Shown: positions 36,001 to 45,528 of the stretch, one piece after another
How the letters are laid out: the number at the start of each line of letters is the position of its first letter
How positions within the stretch are numbered: the stretch's first letter is position 1
Assembly (NCBI GenBank): GCA_900618425.1
Contig: UZAN01039800.1
Coordinates: forward strand, 1-64,000
DNA from: Echinostoma caproni
Lineage: Eukaryota > Platyhelminthes > Trematoda > Plagiorchiida > Echinostomatidae
Length of the DNA: 64,000 bases
Direction: 5' to 3'
Translations under genes and position numbers: made by a program
The notes under the pieces: generated by a model
Databases searched by the model: none
Told to the model about the DNA's origin: nothing
The model's input: only the letters and a program-made list of their open reading frames with translations

Positions 36001-39000
36001 AGGATACTCCATGGTTGAATCCGATATAAATGATATGGGTCACCACATAAAGCTACATCAAAACGGAACTCCGAAATCAACATGCCAAGCTCATGGTGAA
36101 TAATCCTGAAGGACGAGTGAACCAAAACGATTTGAGAATGGCATGTTTGGAAAGCTTCACTAGTGATGCAAAGTCTCACATCACGAAGGATCATTGCCAG
36201 CATACATCTAACCGTGTTCGTGCTCATTATCAGCCGGCTACCAAAACGATTAAATTTTAATATAATGGATGGTTAATTCTTTGTTTCCTTCGCTGAACGT
36301 TTTTGCGACCGGGAGATATAACTCACAAGGTTATAACATTGTTGAAGTCCATATGCCGGGAACGTGAGAAATTTTGTAGAATTTAACGCACATTTACCAT
36401 TACAGTAGACTGGTTTTCCACCTTGCATACAGAAGCAACCCCTCGGTAGGTAGTGTTTTTCATGGCATGTGATGAGTAAAGGCAAATCAAGTCGGGCAGC
36501 TCTTGAAGTGCCAACACCAAATGATCCCGTGGAACTAGCACATTGGGTTACGCAACAGATCATGACCACTGTCACACTTATTTGTAGCCATCGCAACATC
36601 GACCCACCTTGTCACGATCCAAATTTTCACAGCGGTTGAGGTCAATTATCGTCGGATTAGTTCTTTCCCGCCTACGAGCTCACTCGATCAACACTCTAGG
36701 GCATACCGTTTCCCGGGTGGTGTTGGGGGGGGGGGGNAAAGGGGTCAGACGGTTGGTCTGACCCCAACCATAAAGACTTAAACCCTCACTCGGTAACCTT
36801 TTTGTTTATGGAGAAATTAGTTTATTCGGACTGAATGGGGTTTTAGTCAGACCCGGTCCAATCGGTGATGTTGGACGGCCGAAGCACGAATCATCTTGTG
36901 GGGTTACCTTGTCATGCGGTTGGTTGAATTTACATGCAGTTTCATGCGGTTTCACTTGAAGTTGAAAAGGTATAGAGGGATTTTTCATAGAAAGGGTGTA
37001 TTAAAACTAATGATGTTTGACTATCCACTCTACAGCTAGTTTACACTGACTATAATTTTTGAAAAATGGTACAATTCGTTTCAGAAATTAATTGCCCAGT
37101 GCTCTATGTTTATTACGGGTTAAACGGAAACTACCTAGTTCTAGAAGTTTGTCAACTCTTACAGTCCGTGTACTGATGTTGACGGTCTAAAACTTACCGG
37201 CCAGATCGATACCTACCACACCGTGTGGACGATATTTTCGTGCCAAATCCAAAACCTCAAACGCATTCTCCGGTTTATCGCGCAAAATGCACAAAATTAG
37301 ACGAACTTGAACATTGTGTTTAACAGCGGCGCGTGTAAGAGCTTCCAGCACGACGGTGGTTGCTTCATCTGCACTCATTCTGTTCCCCGCTAACGAATGA
37401 GGCGAAAATCGGGTCTCCACGTAGCACAAATTACTTCGGATTTTACAATCCTCTACAAATTCTTCGCTCAGACGAGCTATTGCTTCCTTCTCGGGAGGGC
37501 AGATGAAAGAAAAATAAATGTTTTAAGATAAATTTCCTTTACAACTTAAATAACATTATTAATTGAGACTTTGAAATCGTCGAAAATGTCTACAGGTATA
37601 CATTGCATAATCTCCTTCCTCCAATTTATTGGTGCAAAGTCATGCATTTATGTTCTTTTGGTGACCTTTTAAATCGCATTATTCCCCTTGTCATTGACTC
37701 TCACTCAAATTGCATTTTATATATTAGAACGCATTTTTCTGTAGCGGTAAATTAAAGAAAACACAGTCAGACACATGAAGATGCATAAATATAACACCAA
37801 AAATAACAGATGCGGCGCCAAAATACCCATAGTTTCAGAGAGAAATACAGAAACGGTGTCTAAGGAGGAGGAGAGTTTGACATTGGTCTAGCTGGCAAAT
37901 ATAAAACCTTGGCTCCTGAGATTAGTAACATTCATCTTTTCAGCTCTCCGAAATAGTGCCCCCATGATCGGCCTAGTCATATATGTAGAAGTACTGCGTG
38001 GTATGCTTTTGTCATTAACAATAACATTCGCAACCGTTATGAGGATCTAGTTTATTATCATTCAGTCTTCTTTTATTTCTTCCACTTCGGCTTTGTGATT
38101 TTTTCTTTGTGGGTCTTACAGATTGATAACCGAAAGATTTTGCTGTTGCGCATATAAATTTGTGCTATCCACAGGAGGATAATTTTACACCAGCAAAACG
38201 TAGGCGATGTCAACAAATCAAACAGAGCAGTCCTAGTTGTGAGATTCACGTGAATTGTGTAGGTACAAGTATCTCCTAGTGTAAGTTTCTCAGATTTAGA
38301 AGTTTCAGAAATCAACTGCGTTATAGACCATTTAGTATGTCACAATCATACCATGTAAACTCTACTTGAACAGACGAGATTGTTGGTGTCACAGGAACAA
38401 GGTGGAAGGTGATATACAAACTTAAGCGCGTAAATGTATTCGTCTTCTATGTTTAATTCACTGACTGAATACAGCACACTCACGGGTCAGATAATGTGCA
38501 AGCGTGTCATACTACAAGGGGTGCACAGGAGTTTGGCTAATGCGGTAAAGTTTGCTGTTTTTGAAAGCCTGACTAATATAGAACATCCGGTGCTAGGACA
38601 TCTAAACATTTACAAGCAATGCTGAGGTTAGGCGTAGAGTTTTAGGCAGTTGTGGTCGTCCACTGGAGCAAGTGATCGACCTCCATAGATTACGCTGGTT
38701 GGGGCACGTTTTACGCGTCACCAACTAGTGTCTAGGCGAGCAATGTATGCTGAGACAGATAGCGGTTGGAAAAAGGCCAAGGGTGGTCAAGCTCAGACCT
38801 GGCGTGAGGGTATGAAAACCCTAACCAGGAGACTAGGTTACATAGACCCCGTTAGGCTCCCTGACTGGGGACCTCGGGATGACGGTCACCGATGGTCAGA
38901 TACACTGAGTGAAATGGCTGGATGTCGCAAACAGTGGCGCTCGTGCATCCATTCATTATTCCCCTAACACCATTCTATATGAATTTTCCATCTTCCGATT

Positions 39001-40320
39001 GAATTTACTTTCAACATTCCAATCTTCTTCATTCTGTTCTTTTATTCAAATGGAGCACCAAAAGACAGTAACTAAAACCGGCGCACGAAAGTGCATGGTT
39101 ACTGGTAGTAAAAACTGAACTGAACTGAACTGAACTGAACTGAACTGAACTGAACTGAACTACTTATTTCTGTTCTGAAGTAGGAATTTTTCACGTGTAT
39201 AAACGTGGTACAGATCAAGTTGCACCGTCCGGAGAACAAGTGACAGAATCATTGGGTGGTGCAATCCGTAGTCTTTGGACGGCAGTTTATTATTCGTGCA
39301 TTACCACTAAGTGGCTTCCCACTTACAGGCTGAGATCGGCTGGTATTTGTCAACCGAATTTTCTTTTTGGTATTGCAGTTACATGAATTTTCCCCGTGGA
39401 TTGTGTGCTATAGTAATCCCATTGGCAATGCTTTACGGTATTGGAATATGACTGTAATGGTTAGAAGTTGAATATGATTGCTGCGCTTTGCTCTCTGCTG
39501 TCTGCGGCTAATTCGACGAGTTTGGCGATATAATCAGTCAACGATTGCTGAGGTTACACGTGTAGCATTAAGTATTCACGGTCGCGCAATTTCACACGTG
39601 CTTGACTACCATTGGTTTCGGTGGCTGTCTCCGCGTGTGTTGTTTGCCAATGCATGCGTTGTTTGAGTGTCAGTAGTGGTTAGGTTATGACCTGGCCTGA
39701 GGATATGAAATTCTGGATCATTGGTATTTCCTAACAAGGTCGTCTTACAAGCCTATTTCAGTGACAGAAATCAACTCTATCCACGGTTGGGAAACCTGAT
39801 TGAGTGCCGTAACCAGCGGCGGTTGTGCATTAATTTATTCTTCACACAAATCCATTTTAATTTGCTAAAAAACAGCATTTCCGTTACTGATTGCTGTAAC
39901 TTAAAGCCAAATGGCCGTAATCGAAATTAAGAAATTAACACTCAGTATCAGGGGTTGGGCGAAACGAAACGAATCAAATCGATGGCAGATGTATTAGTAA
40001 TCAGAATACAATAATGCAAAATAATAACTCAGAATAGTAATACAAAGTAAGTCTCGAATTATTTGATGCTAAATGCAAATGAGTAAAATACTTCTCACCT
40101 TATCACCTTCAAAAACGGGCAAAATATACTCAAAGGATCGTAAGAAGTGGCCCAGATAGTATGGTTCTTTCGGCTGCAGTGCATTTTCAAGTGCAACAGA
40201 ATTTGCAAACGATAGCTTGATTCCTTTTCTTTGGGCTAGTTCAAATATGGTATTTGGCCTGGGTGATCCGTCCAGATGTACATGAAGTTCCACTCGTTTT
40301 AATGACGAATCCAATTGCAT
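26747..40320 (-). CDS. ADA: Adenosine deaminase paralogue B (ADA-B), four coding exons
   Basis: Hydrolyses adenosine and deoxyadenosine to inosine and deoxyinosine in purine salvage. There is no signal peptide, so it should be cytosolic. Joining 40320-40099, 37486-37198, 28497-28265 and 27022-26747 gives 339 residues (human ADA is 363). Zinc ligands are His13 and His15 (HVHLDG), His202 (VHAGEN) and Asp283. Catalytic Glu205 and His226 (IGHGYS) are present, as is the substrate-binding Asp284 (NTDDP), so the active site looks complete. Gly171, at the usual substrate-contact glycine, is encoded across intron 2. The start ATG at 40320 puts HxHLDG 12 residues in, as in ADA-A. Introns are 2612, 8700 and 1242 bp, phases 0, 1 and 0. 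Intron 2 is swollen with transposons. ADA-A lies 11.3 kb upstream in the same direction. Confidence 0.92.
27250..28045. other. ADA-B intron 3 interior
   Basis: Short AT-rich frames only, with no repeat that I can name. Confidence 0.5.
28265..28497 (-). CDS. ADA: ADA-B exon 3
   Basis: Codes from the last two bases of Gly171 to Glu248. It carries IHRTVHAGEN (zinc His202 and proton-shuttle Glu205) and ERIGHGYSVL (His226), and ends NIHFE. The acceptor is GTACAG|GTGATG. The donor is GAG|GTGAAT, which lacks the usual G at position +5. Its 233 nt equal ADA-A exon 3. Confidence 0.92.
28855..29570 (+). pseudogene. Third Penelope-like element fragment, reverse transcriptase N-terminal half
   Basis: Lies antisense inside ADA-B intron 2. 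Read in broken plus frames it gives, in PLE order, SGVLIMTKINYLDKMEFIL at about 28975-29030 (usual KG..V.MD..DY..KM...L), then SLSKLRKLGNPV at about 29205-29240 (usual YGLPK.HK.GNPVRPI), then IMDVISLFNISRN at about 29396-29435, which is motif A (usual SFDVVSLFTNIP). The YVDD box and the endonuclease are absent. It is a dead internal piece. The blocks are short and cross frameshifts, but their order is right. Confidence 0.55.
29562..29804 (-). pseudogene. Possible gag-like fragment
   Basis: The minus frame (no ATG at its start; TTG at 29804) gives about 65 helical, acidic residues, including QECEAVVTSVADREFRFSED and EFDSVLLKVMDCKDMID. This style recalls the N-terminal coiled region of gag proteins of Pao/BEL-type LTR retrotransposons, but no zinc knuckle, protease or reverse transcriptase follows. 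It sits on the ADA-B coding strand in intron 2. An acceptor-like AG does not sit cleanly at its start, so an ADA-B exon is unlikely, and ADA needs none here. Confidence 0.25.
30405..30612 (+). repeat. tRNA-derived SINE, copy 1
   Basis: An internal RNA polymerase III promoter is visible: box A-like TGGCCCGGTGG at 30419-30429 and box B-like TGTTCGAATCC about 35 bases later. A non-tRNA body follows with GGCCGCTTCCCCATTCCTGAAAA in part, then an A-rich tail containing AATAAAAGGAA. It has the classic tRNA head, body and A-rich tail order. It lies in ADA-B intron 2, opposite to the gene. Confidence 0.8.
30736..30925 (-). repeat. tRNA-derived SINE, copy 2, inverted
   Basis: The reverse complement matches copy 1 from head to tail: TGGCCCGGTGATAGC (box A), GTGTTCGAACCACA (box B), GGCCGCTTCTCCCTTCCTG, then AATAAAAGGAATTAG and an A/G-rich tail. 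The two copies face each other tail to tail, 120 bp apart. Confidence 0.8.
30970..33180. other. Part of ADA-B intron 2 without a recognised element
   Basis: AT-rich, with a TA tract at about 31424-31439. No coding frame that I can name. Confidence 0.45.
33183..33548 (-). CDS. Unassigned 121-codon open frame in ADA-B intron 2
   Basis: An ATG near the 33548 end opens a frame of 121 codons on the ADA-B strand. The block is clearly richer in G and C than the intron around it. The product starts MIMIMKFLESLVREA, has a His-rich middle (GHHHWAF) and no domain I recognise. There is no signal peptide. It could be a fragment of an unlisted repeat, a nested gene or chance; the abrupt composition change favours a repeat insertion. 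Confidence 0.25.
   Translation of the reverse strand: MIMIMKFLESLVREASLASLDVFYFEGTPLAFEQPTTTSEGVNDFTFKGQSHRPFSGHHHWAFKREPGDQPETHHNLVVPVLFTSAHLLRYATNYSQLTFFREDIPSIHNSETHLVAFSFA
34153..34553 (+). repeat. Poly-C-containing dispersed repeat, copy 1
   Basis: Homologous to the reverse complement of 36603-36966. Shared blocks are CCCCACAAGATGATT, TGCTTCGGCCG, ACCGATTGG followed by CCGGGT, TTACCGAGTGAGG, a C-only tract near 34422-34439, TTGATCGAGT and GATAATTGAC. No coding capacity. The family is unknown. Confidence 0.7.
35800..36257 (+). pseudogene. DDE transposase C-terminal remnant (Tc1/IS630-type)
   Basis: In one frame ENVCECVPDNAPCHSERED at about 35900-35955 holds the second catalytic Asp (usual V.V.DNAPCHS). 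After a frameshift across a C tract with two N bases, another frame reads DTPWLNPI, a stop, MIWVTT, a stop, then SYIKTELR (usual YSP.LNPIE.IW...K..IK..L) and runs to a stop near 36257. The stop replaces the Glu of NPIE, the usual third catalytic position. The front part of the protein is not recognisable. It is a dead copy in ADA-B intron 2, opposite to the gene, and ends just short of the 36273-36599 frame. Confidence 0.65.
36273..36599 (-). CDS. Predicted small secreted six-cysteine protein, nested in ADA-B intron 2
   Basis: A single 108-codon frame with an ATG start at 36599. The N-terminus MLRWLQISVTVVMICCVTQC is a convincing signal peptide (one Arg, a hydrophobic core, likely cleavage just after QCA or QCASS). 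The rest has six Cys spaced C-x10-C-x-C-x8-C-x3-C-x17-C and a basic tail (KRSAKETKN), with no second membrane segment. It would be exported and disulfide-bonded. I do not recognise a family. It lies on the ADA-B strand between a poly-C repeat and a dead transposase. ATTAAA occurs 15-20 bases after the stop on the same strand and could serve as a poly(A) signal. It may be a single-exon gene, one exon of a gene, or a leftover of a retroposed copy. Confidence 0.4.
   Translation of the reverse strand: MLRWLQISVTVVMICCVTQCASSTGSFGVGTSRAARLDLPLLITCHEKHYLPRGCFCMQGGKPVYCNGKCALNSTKFLTFPAYGLQQCYNLVSYISRSQKRSAKETKN
36603..36966 (-). repeat. Poly-C-containing dispersed repeat, copy 2, inverted
   Basis: The reverse complement matches 34153-34553 across most of its length. 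The C tract (G on this strand, 36725-36736) is followed by an N, suggesting slippage in sequencing. It ends within a few bases of the start codon of the 36599-36273 frame. Confidence 0.7.
37198..37486 (-). CDS. ADA: ADA-B exon 2
   Basis: Codes residues 75-170 plus the first base of Gly171. It begins EAIARLSEEFVEDC and holds LCYVETRFSPH, LILCILRDKPE and GVVGIDLAG, the standard central ADA barrel strands. The acceptor is GAGAAG|GAAGCA, where the first AG (after 37490) could also be used and would add one Lys. The donor is GCCG|GTAAGT, phase 1. Its 289 nt equal ADA-A exon 2, with about 58 % identical residues counted by eye. Confidence 0.92.
38550..39165 (+). mobile_element. RTE-type LINE 3' end with (CTGAA)n tail, copy 1
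   Basis: The plus strand reads NAEVRRRVLGSCGRPLEQVI followed by DLHRLRWLGHVLRVT, the C-terminal end of flatworm RTE reverse transcriptases (usual HRLRWLGHVLRM). Later come GGQAQTWREGMKTLTRRL, PDWGPRDDGHRW and a WRSCIHSLF ending. A 3' UTR and a (CTGAA)n tract (39115-39162) finish the element. Stops and frameshifts occur. Simple tandem repeats at the 3' end are typical of RTE elements. The copy is 5'-truncated. It lies in ADA-B intron 1, opposite to the gene. Confidence 0.85.
39115..39162. repeat. (CTGAA)n 3' tail of the RTE element
   Basis: Nine to ten perfect five-base units directly after the RTE 3' UTR. Confidence 0.95.
39478..39880 (+). mobile_element. Second RTE LINE 3' end, older copy
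   Basis: LRLIRRVWRYNQSTIAEVTR, then YHWFRWLSPRVL, align with the same segment as copy 1 (usual CLR.IARVWW.HR.SNAEVRRRVLG and LHRLRWLGHVLR). Further on, LIECRNQRRLCINLFF matches the MAECRNQWR.CIHSL end. It is far more diverged than copy 1 and has no tandem tail. Confidence 0.65.
40099..40320 (-). CDS. ADA: ADA-B exon 1
   Basis: Codes residues 1-74, with VELHVHLDG supplying two zinc ligands, and ends FEGDK. The donor is AAG|GTGAGA, phase 0. Its 222 nt equal ADA-A exon 1. Confidence 0.92.
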
Positions 40321-40324
40321 TGCG

Positions 40325-42500
40325 CCACGAAAGGGTCAGTATCGAATAGACAAGCACACGCGAGCAAACACTTCTAGCTTACCGTTTGCTCAAACTTCTT
40401 TCCTTGGGTTAAATACGCGTGTATACACCACGTGAACACCGATTTGGGTGAGCTGAGTGCAGGCGAAAGCGATGACAATAGCGAGCAGGGTCAAGAATCA
40501 ATAGATATTTTAGAGCGCGTCAGGATGTGGTTAGTCACAAGCATTGCCGACTGGTGAGTATACGGTGGGGACGGATCAGACTGACGAGACGTGCACAGGT
40601 TGAAGATCAGTGATGCAAGTGCGAATAAGTATGGGAGGTAAAAGTTCATTATTCAGATATAAAACGTTATGTTTGTGGTTGTGCATAGATTAACGTCCTG
40701 TGAGACAAACTATTATGCCTAAAACGGTTTTAAATACTATTCGTAGTTTCCTATGCAATCTTTCTTCTCCGAATTAAACGATGGTGTACTGCAAGAAAAA
40801 CTGTTTATTATATGTATATATTTATCTTTGGGGAATACTGAAACTTTTGCAAACGATCAAAAAAGTAGACGATCAAGTGGTTTGCTTCCTTTCCCTAGAC
40901 GTGGAAGTTGCTAGTTATCCTAAACACAATCTCTCTGTGTATGACAAATGATATGGGAACACTATAACACAAATTAAACACCTCAGGTTTTCGGAAAATG
41001 AAAAATGTGATCTACCCTGAACTGGAATCCAATCAGCAAGTCAAAGAGCTCATTTTTTGAGCCGATACGTGAGCACAAGGGTTTACTTGCTAATGGTATC
41101 GACCATCATTGAACAGGGAATAGTTCTTATATAGCAACGGTTAGCACATCCGGAGTGCAAGAGCTTTGTAGTTATTGAATTTTGTTGAGAGTGAGAGGAA
41201 TCTCGCGGAAGATATCAAATAAAAGATTTCCAGGCAGAGTCAAGTTTTCAGTGAATCGTGGAAGTATAGTTCGACTAACCAGAATAACGATGTACATATT
41301 TTTGAGTCGAATCGATATGACCGGGTCAGCACGCTAATTACTTTAAAGTCACGTTCATGCACGATCGATAGATGAAAGTGTAGCAGGTCAGAAAATGACT
41401 TTGTTGCTGTGTGTATGTGTGTGTATGCATGCATGCGTACGTGTGTCCAGTGAAATAGTGTTGCGTGGAGAGAAGCTTACGACTGTTTGTATACGCGAAA
41501 GGCGATCACAGAGCAATACAGATACAGAGCAACACTGAAAATTCATGAAAAACCGGTACCGAGCCTTTTCTACTGAAGAAGTATCTAGTTCAAACGAAGC
41601 TTTTATCTTTTCGTCAAGTTTCACCATCGGTACAGATGAACACTTTTTGAAGATGTTTCCATCAAATTCAGATGGGTGGTAGTACTTATGGATTTGAAAA
41701 ATAATGAAACTAGATGATGCCAAATTGGTTGAAAATGAGCGCTTTATTCTAAAAATGCCGTGCAAAAAATGGGATGGACGCACCCCCGCTTTTCTGAAAT
41801 TCATAAGAAGTATCATAGAATGGGGTGCTCTTCTTCCCGGTCTCATCACGGTGTGGGATTTGGATTAGAGCCAAAACTTTCATACGGACAAACCACCTTA
41901 TCCCAGGAAATGTTTCTTAAGCAAGTAAACTGCGTTTTGAAGCATCCCAGGACACTGATCCAAAGGGGTATATAATGGTTTATTCAGTGGGCCAAATCGC
42001 CAGTGTTTGGAGCAGTGCCCTGTCTGTGACTAGTTTGTGAAGTTAGCTTACACAGACGATCAAATTAAATTACTAACTTCACCTTAAGTTTAAGGAAAGG
42101 GGAACAGGCCACACTGTCCATGGTTATCTAGATTGATGCAAGGGGAACTGAAATCCAAGAATGATCTTAAGGAAGATTACCAAACATTTATAAAATAACA
42201 AAAGTCGGGTGGAAGGTTTCAAATAATCTAAGCTCTCGTTTAGGAAATAATAATTCGGAATATGTGGGACATTTTCCGAGGAGGAAAAGAGCCAACTTCT
42301 GTATCCCAAGAAGAACAATTACATCAAATCGACAGGGGTCAATTTAACTGAAAATTATTTCTATTAGCAGCAATAAATCTACTGGCAGAATGATGAATAA
42401 GCAATCATATTCAAATTTGCATGAAGAAATGGATTTCTTAGTGCGATCTATCCTGGCCAGATTATAAACGTCTTCCGGATGTTGTCAACTGAAATAAATA
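40325..42500. other. 5' flank of ADA-B and intergenic DNA
   Basis: No TATA-like or initiator element can be argued for ADA-B from sequence alone. A GT-rich tract lies at 41407-41448. Longer minus frames near 41388-41849 carry no recognisable domain. Confidence 0.4.
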
Positions 42501-42504
42501 TAGC

Positions 42505-43641
42505 ATGCTGAGAAACCTCTGCACCAATCTTGTCCGTGAGAATAAGCTGGTGTGTCAAGGTACGCTAGAACAGAGATTCATCTTTAACCCAACGCTGTTG
42601 TATAAGCACATTAGCTCAATTCGGATAGTTAAATTTGATATACCGGCACTAAGCTGCAACGGGAGAGTTGCAGCCACCACAACAGAAGCAGTAAAAATGC
42701 TGAAAGCTCAGTATTCTAAAGCTTTTGCTGCAACAAATGTTAAAGGTCTACGGCTCCCTTATCGGCTGCATCTTCCATATAGCTCGCTGACCAACGCAAC
42801 ATTTGCCGCTGAAAACGTCGAAATAAAACTAATGGCTTTGCGAAAAATGCAACCCCAAGTGCGGACAATATGCACCCGAAATACCTTATCTTTTTGACAA
42901 CTCACATATCCGAACCACTAGCCATTCTATTCCAACGGGTGATCAACCATCCCGTAATCGTGGAACCAAAGAATAACTTCACTCATATACAAAGGTGGTT
43001 GTCGCAGTGACCCCGTGGACTACCAACCTGTAACCGTCCTGACAATGCTATCTAAAGTCATGGAGTCAATTGCCGTAGATTCCCTAACAAAATACTTAGA
43101 ATGATGTGACATTATTTCGCCAACGTATGTGTCCAAGCAAGATCGATCCTGCCCCACCAACTTTTTTCCTGCTTGAGATGAATGGACCAGAACAGTTGAT
43201 GAAGGGGATGCGGTAGATGATTTATATGTAGATTGGACGGTATACATAGTACGACGTCCAAGCAGAGTGCTTAAGGCTACAACGTGATCGTAAGATACTG
43301 CAGATTCCCAAAGCAATTGCCAGCAAGATAGTCAAGGGATAGTGATACCTCACCTAAGGGGAAAGATTCGAATCATTATGGTTATATGCTACTGAGTACC
43401 GCTGTCATTCGCTGCACACATTGTCACCCAACGTACACTTTCGAGGACATCGTTTGAAGTGACTGATTCCAGTGTCGACTGGAATGGTGGTGTTGATCTT
43501 TTGCATTCAGGATGTGCCACTCTTGAAACGCCTTTCCATCTTACGTCTTTTGTGTACAAACCGTTGAATCTTTCAAACGGAGACTTGATGAAATCTGGCA
43601 CACCTCACATTCATACACAACTAAAAACGCAAAATAACTGA
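42505..43641 (+). pseudogene. CR1-like LINE ORF2 fragment
   Basis: The first 130 codons (42505-42897) are open and match the spacer between endonuclease and reverse transcriptase: NPTLLYKHISS, FAAENVEIKLMALRKMQPQ. RT blocks follow in shifting frames: DPVDYQPVTVLTMLSKVMES at about 43010 (usual YRPVAL.S...K..E), RSCPTNFFPA and DEWTRTVDEGDAVDDLYVDW at 43140-43235 (motif A region; the usual Phe-Asp is eroded). The end near 43560 (FVYKPLNLSNGDLMKSG) is weaker. Several stops make it dead. The wording resembles the scrap at 2375-2790. Confidence 0.75.
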
Positions 43642-43649
43642 AGACTAAA

Positions 43650-45500
43650 CAACATGTTATCTCCTACCCCAAACAATACGTGTTATCTGTCATTTCTATT
43701 GCGAAAAGATTCAAGTGCTTATATATCCAATGGGGGAAAAGAGAGGCATTAATTGTAAGTAATTCTGATGATCAAAATTTTATTTTTACCTGTGAGGCCG
43801 ATCGATGCAAAAGAAGAATGCAAAGGAATCCAAAATTTTTGGGGTTAGTATATTGACTCAATCGAGAATTTGACTACCAAAAGATTATAAGAACTACCCC
43901 TCCGGAATGGCTTTGGTTCTGCGAAATAATGATCTGTCTTATATCCAGGTGACTTTCTTCGTAATTCCTTTAATATCAGTCGACTGAAAAAGCATCTCGC
44001 ATTCTTAAGGCACATTTCGTGCCAAAAAATCAACTCTCCTGAGTTGAAATTCCACTCTGCAAGTGAGTTCGATAATATGATGCGGAGATACTAGATACTC
44101 ACACCAGATTTCACGAACCTACCCACAAGCGTTGGTGAGAAATTTCAGGAACGTAGGAAACATCAAGAGAGTTTGTGTAGCACATTTGAAATCTTGAATT
44201 CTGTAGTTAGCTGAGAAGAATCACAAAATTGTGACCGTAATTGTATAATAGCGCATGAAAACACATCTAACAAACGGCCGTAAATCCTGTTTTATAGACT
44301 GCGTTTGAATAGCCTACACAAGCCTACGAGAGTGAAAGAATTGTCGTAGGAGTTATTTTACAAACAACGAGATATCGCTCTCGTTTTCTGCGATTCCAAA
44401 ATAGTTTCACGAATACTAAAAATCAGAATGCTGCTTTACGATGAAAATGGGTCAGTTATAAAGAATTCCGTCGCGCACACTCTATTCGCAAAAAATGGTT
44501 ACCTTGACAGTGACAAAACTGGTTATCGTTGACTTCCAATTTTGGCAGGATGTTGATGTTATGATTTCAGATACCCTTGTAAATGTTATTTAAGCTTTGG
44601 TTAGATTGAGCATGTTAAATTTTCGTTTTCACACTTTTCAAAATGCAATCTTTGTCTAGGCTACGGTCTGACGAGGTTCATCGTAAAGCCCGATCGTGTT
44701 TCGCTAATTCTTCCCTATTTTCAACTCTTCCATCACTTACAAATAGCTCTACAATCGCTCTCTTGACTCTAGTCTATAATTTTTATAACAAGCCTTGTTT
44801 TCCACATCTGCAATCTGATGTGTGCTCGACCGCTGCTTGCTCAAAAGATCCGATCACTCACTTGGCGAGCCATTCGGGGTAATTTGTTTATAAAGCCCGA
44901 GGAAAAGTCATGTTCATTTACAATTTTTTACCCGAAACCCACAACAATTTGGAATAAACGTCTTCACAATGTTTTCTTTCAAACTGAAATCCTTCTGTGT
45001 TCGAACACAGAACCAAAAAGCTACGTTTTAGATGAGTTATCCCATCTCCATATTTAAGTAGCTCTTGTGATGATTATGGGGTTTGCCCACTTTGCTGCAT
45101 ACCACGTTCATATTTATCACCAGCTCCTATCAATTAATTTTACTGTTGTGATATGATAATCGATAGCCGCGATTAATTTCAGCCTTCGAAGGGGTTTATC
45201 GGGTTGAAAAAGATTGGCTATTCCTAAACTACCTGGATTTATGTGCTCCAGATGTCAGCTCGAGTTTTTGACATCTTGTAATTGCTTCTAATCAAATGAA
45301 ATTTATTATTTAATAGTGATCGTTAACGAGTTGAAACACTCACACGAATCTAGAAAAGGACGCATCTGACGTGCAAATCCACTTCATGGTGCTTAAATCT
45401 CTCCTGGGCGATTTTATCCAAGATCCACAAGGCTGCAATATATGCGGACTAAGCAGAAGGTTTCTAGATACATAAAATGTTTTGTGTTACATAAAAATAA
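43650..45500. other. Stretch without a recognised gene
   Basis: Short frames only (for example 44643-44882 and 44818-45057 plus), with no domain or repeat that I can name. Confidence 0.45.
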
Positions 45501-45528
45501 ACATCCCGTTTTTTCGAAATATCCTCCA

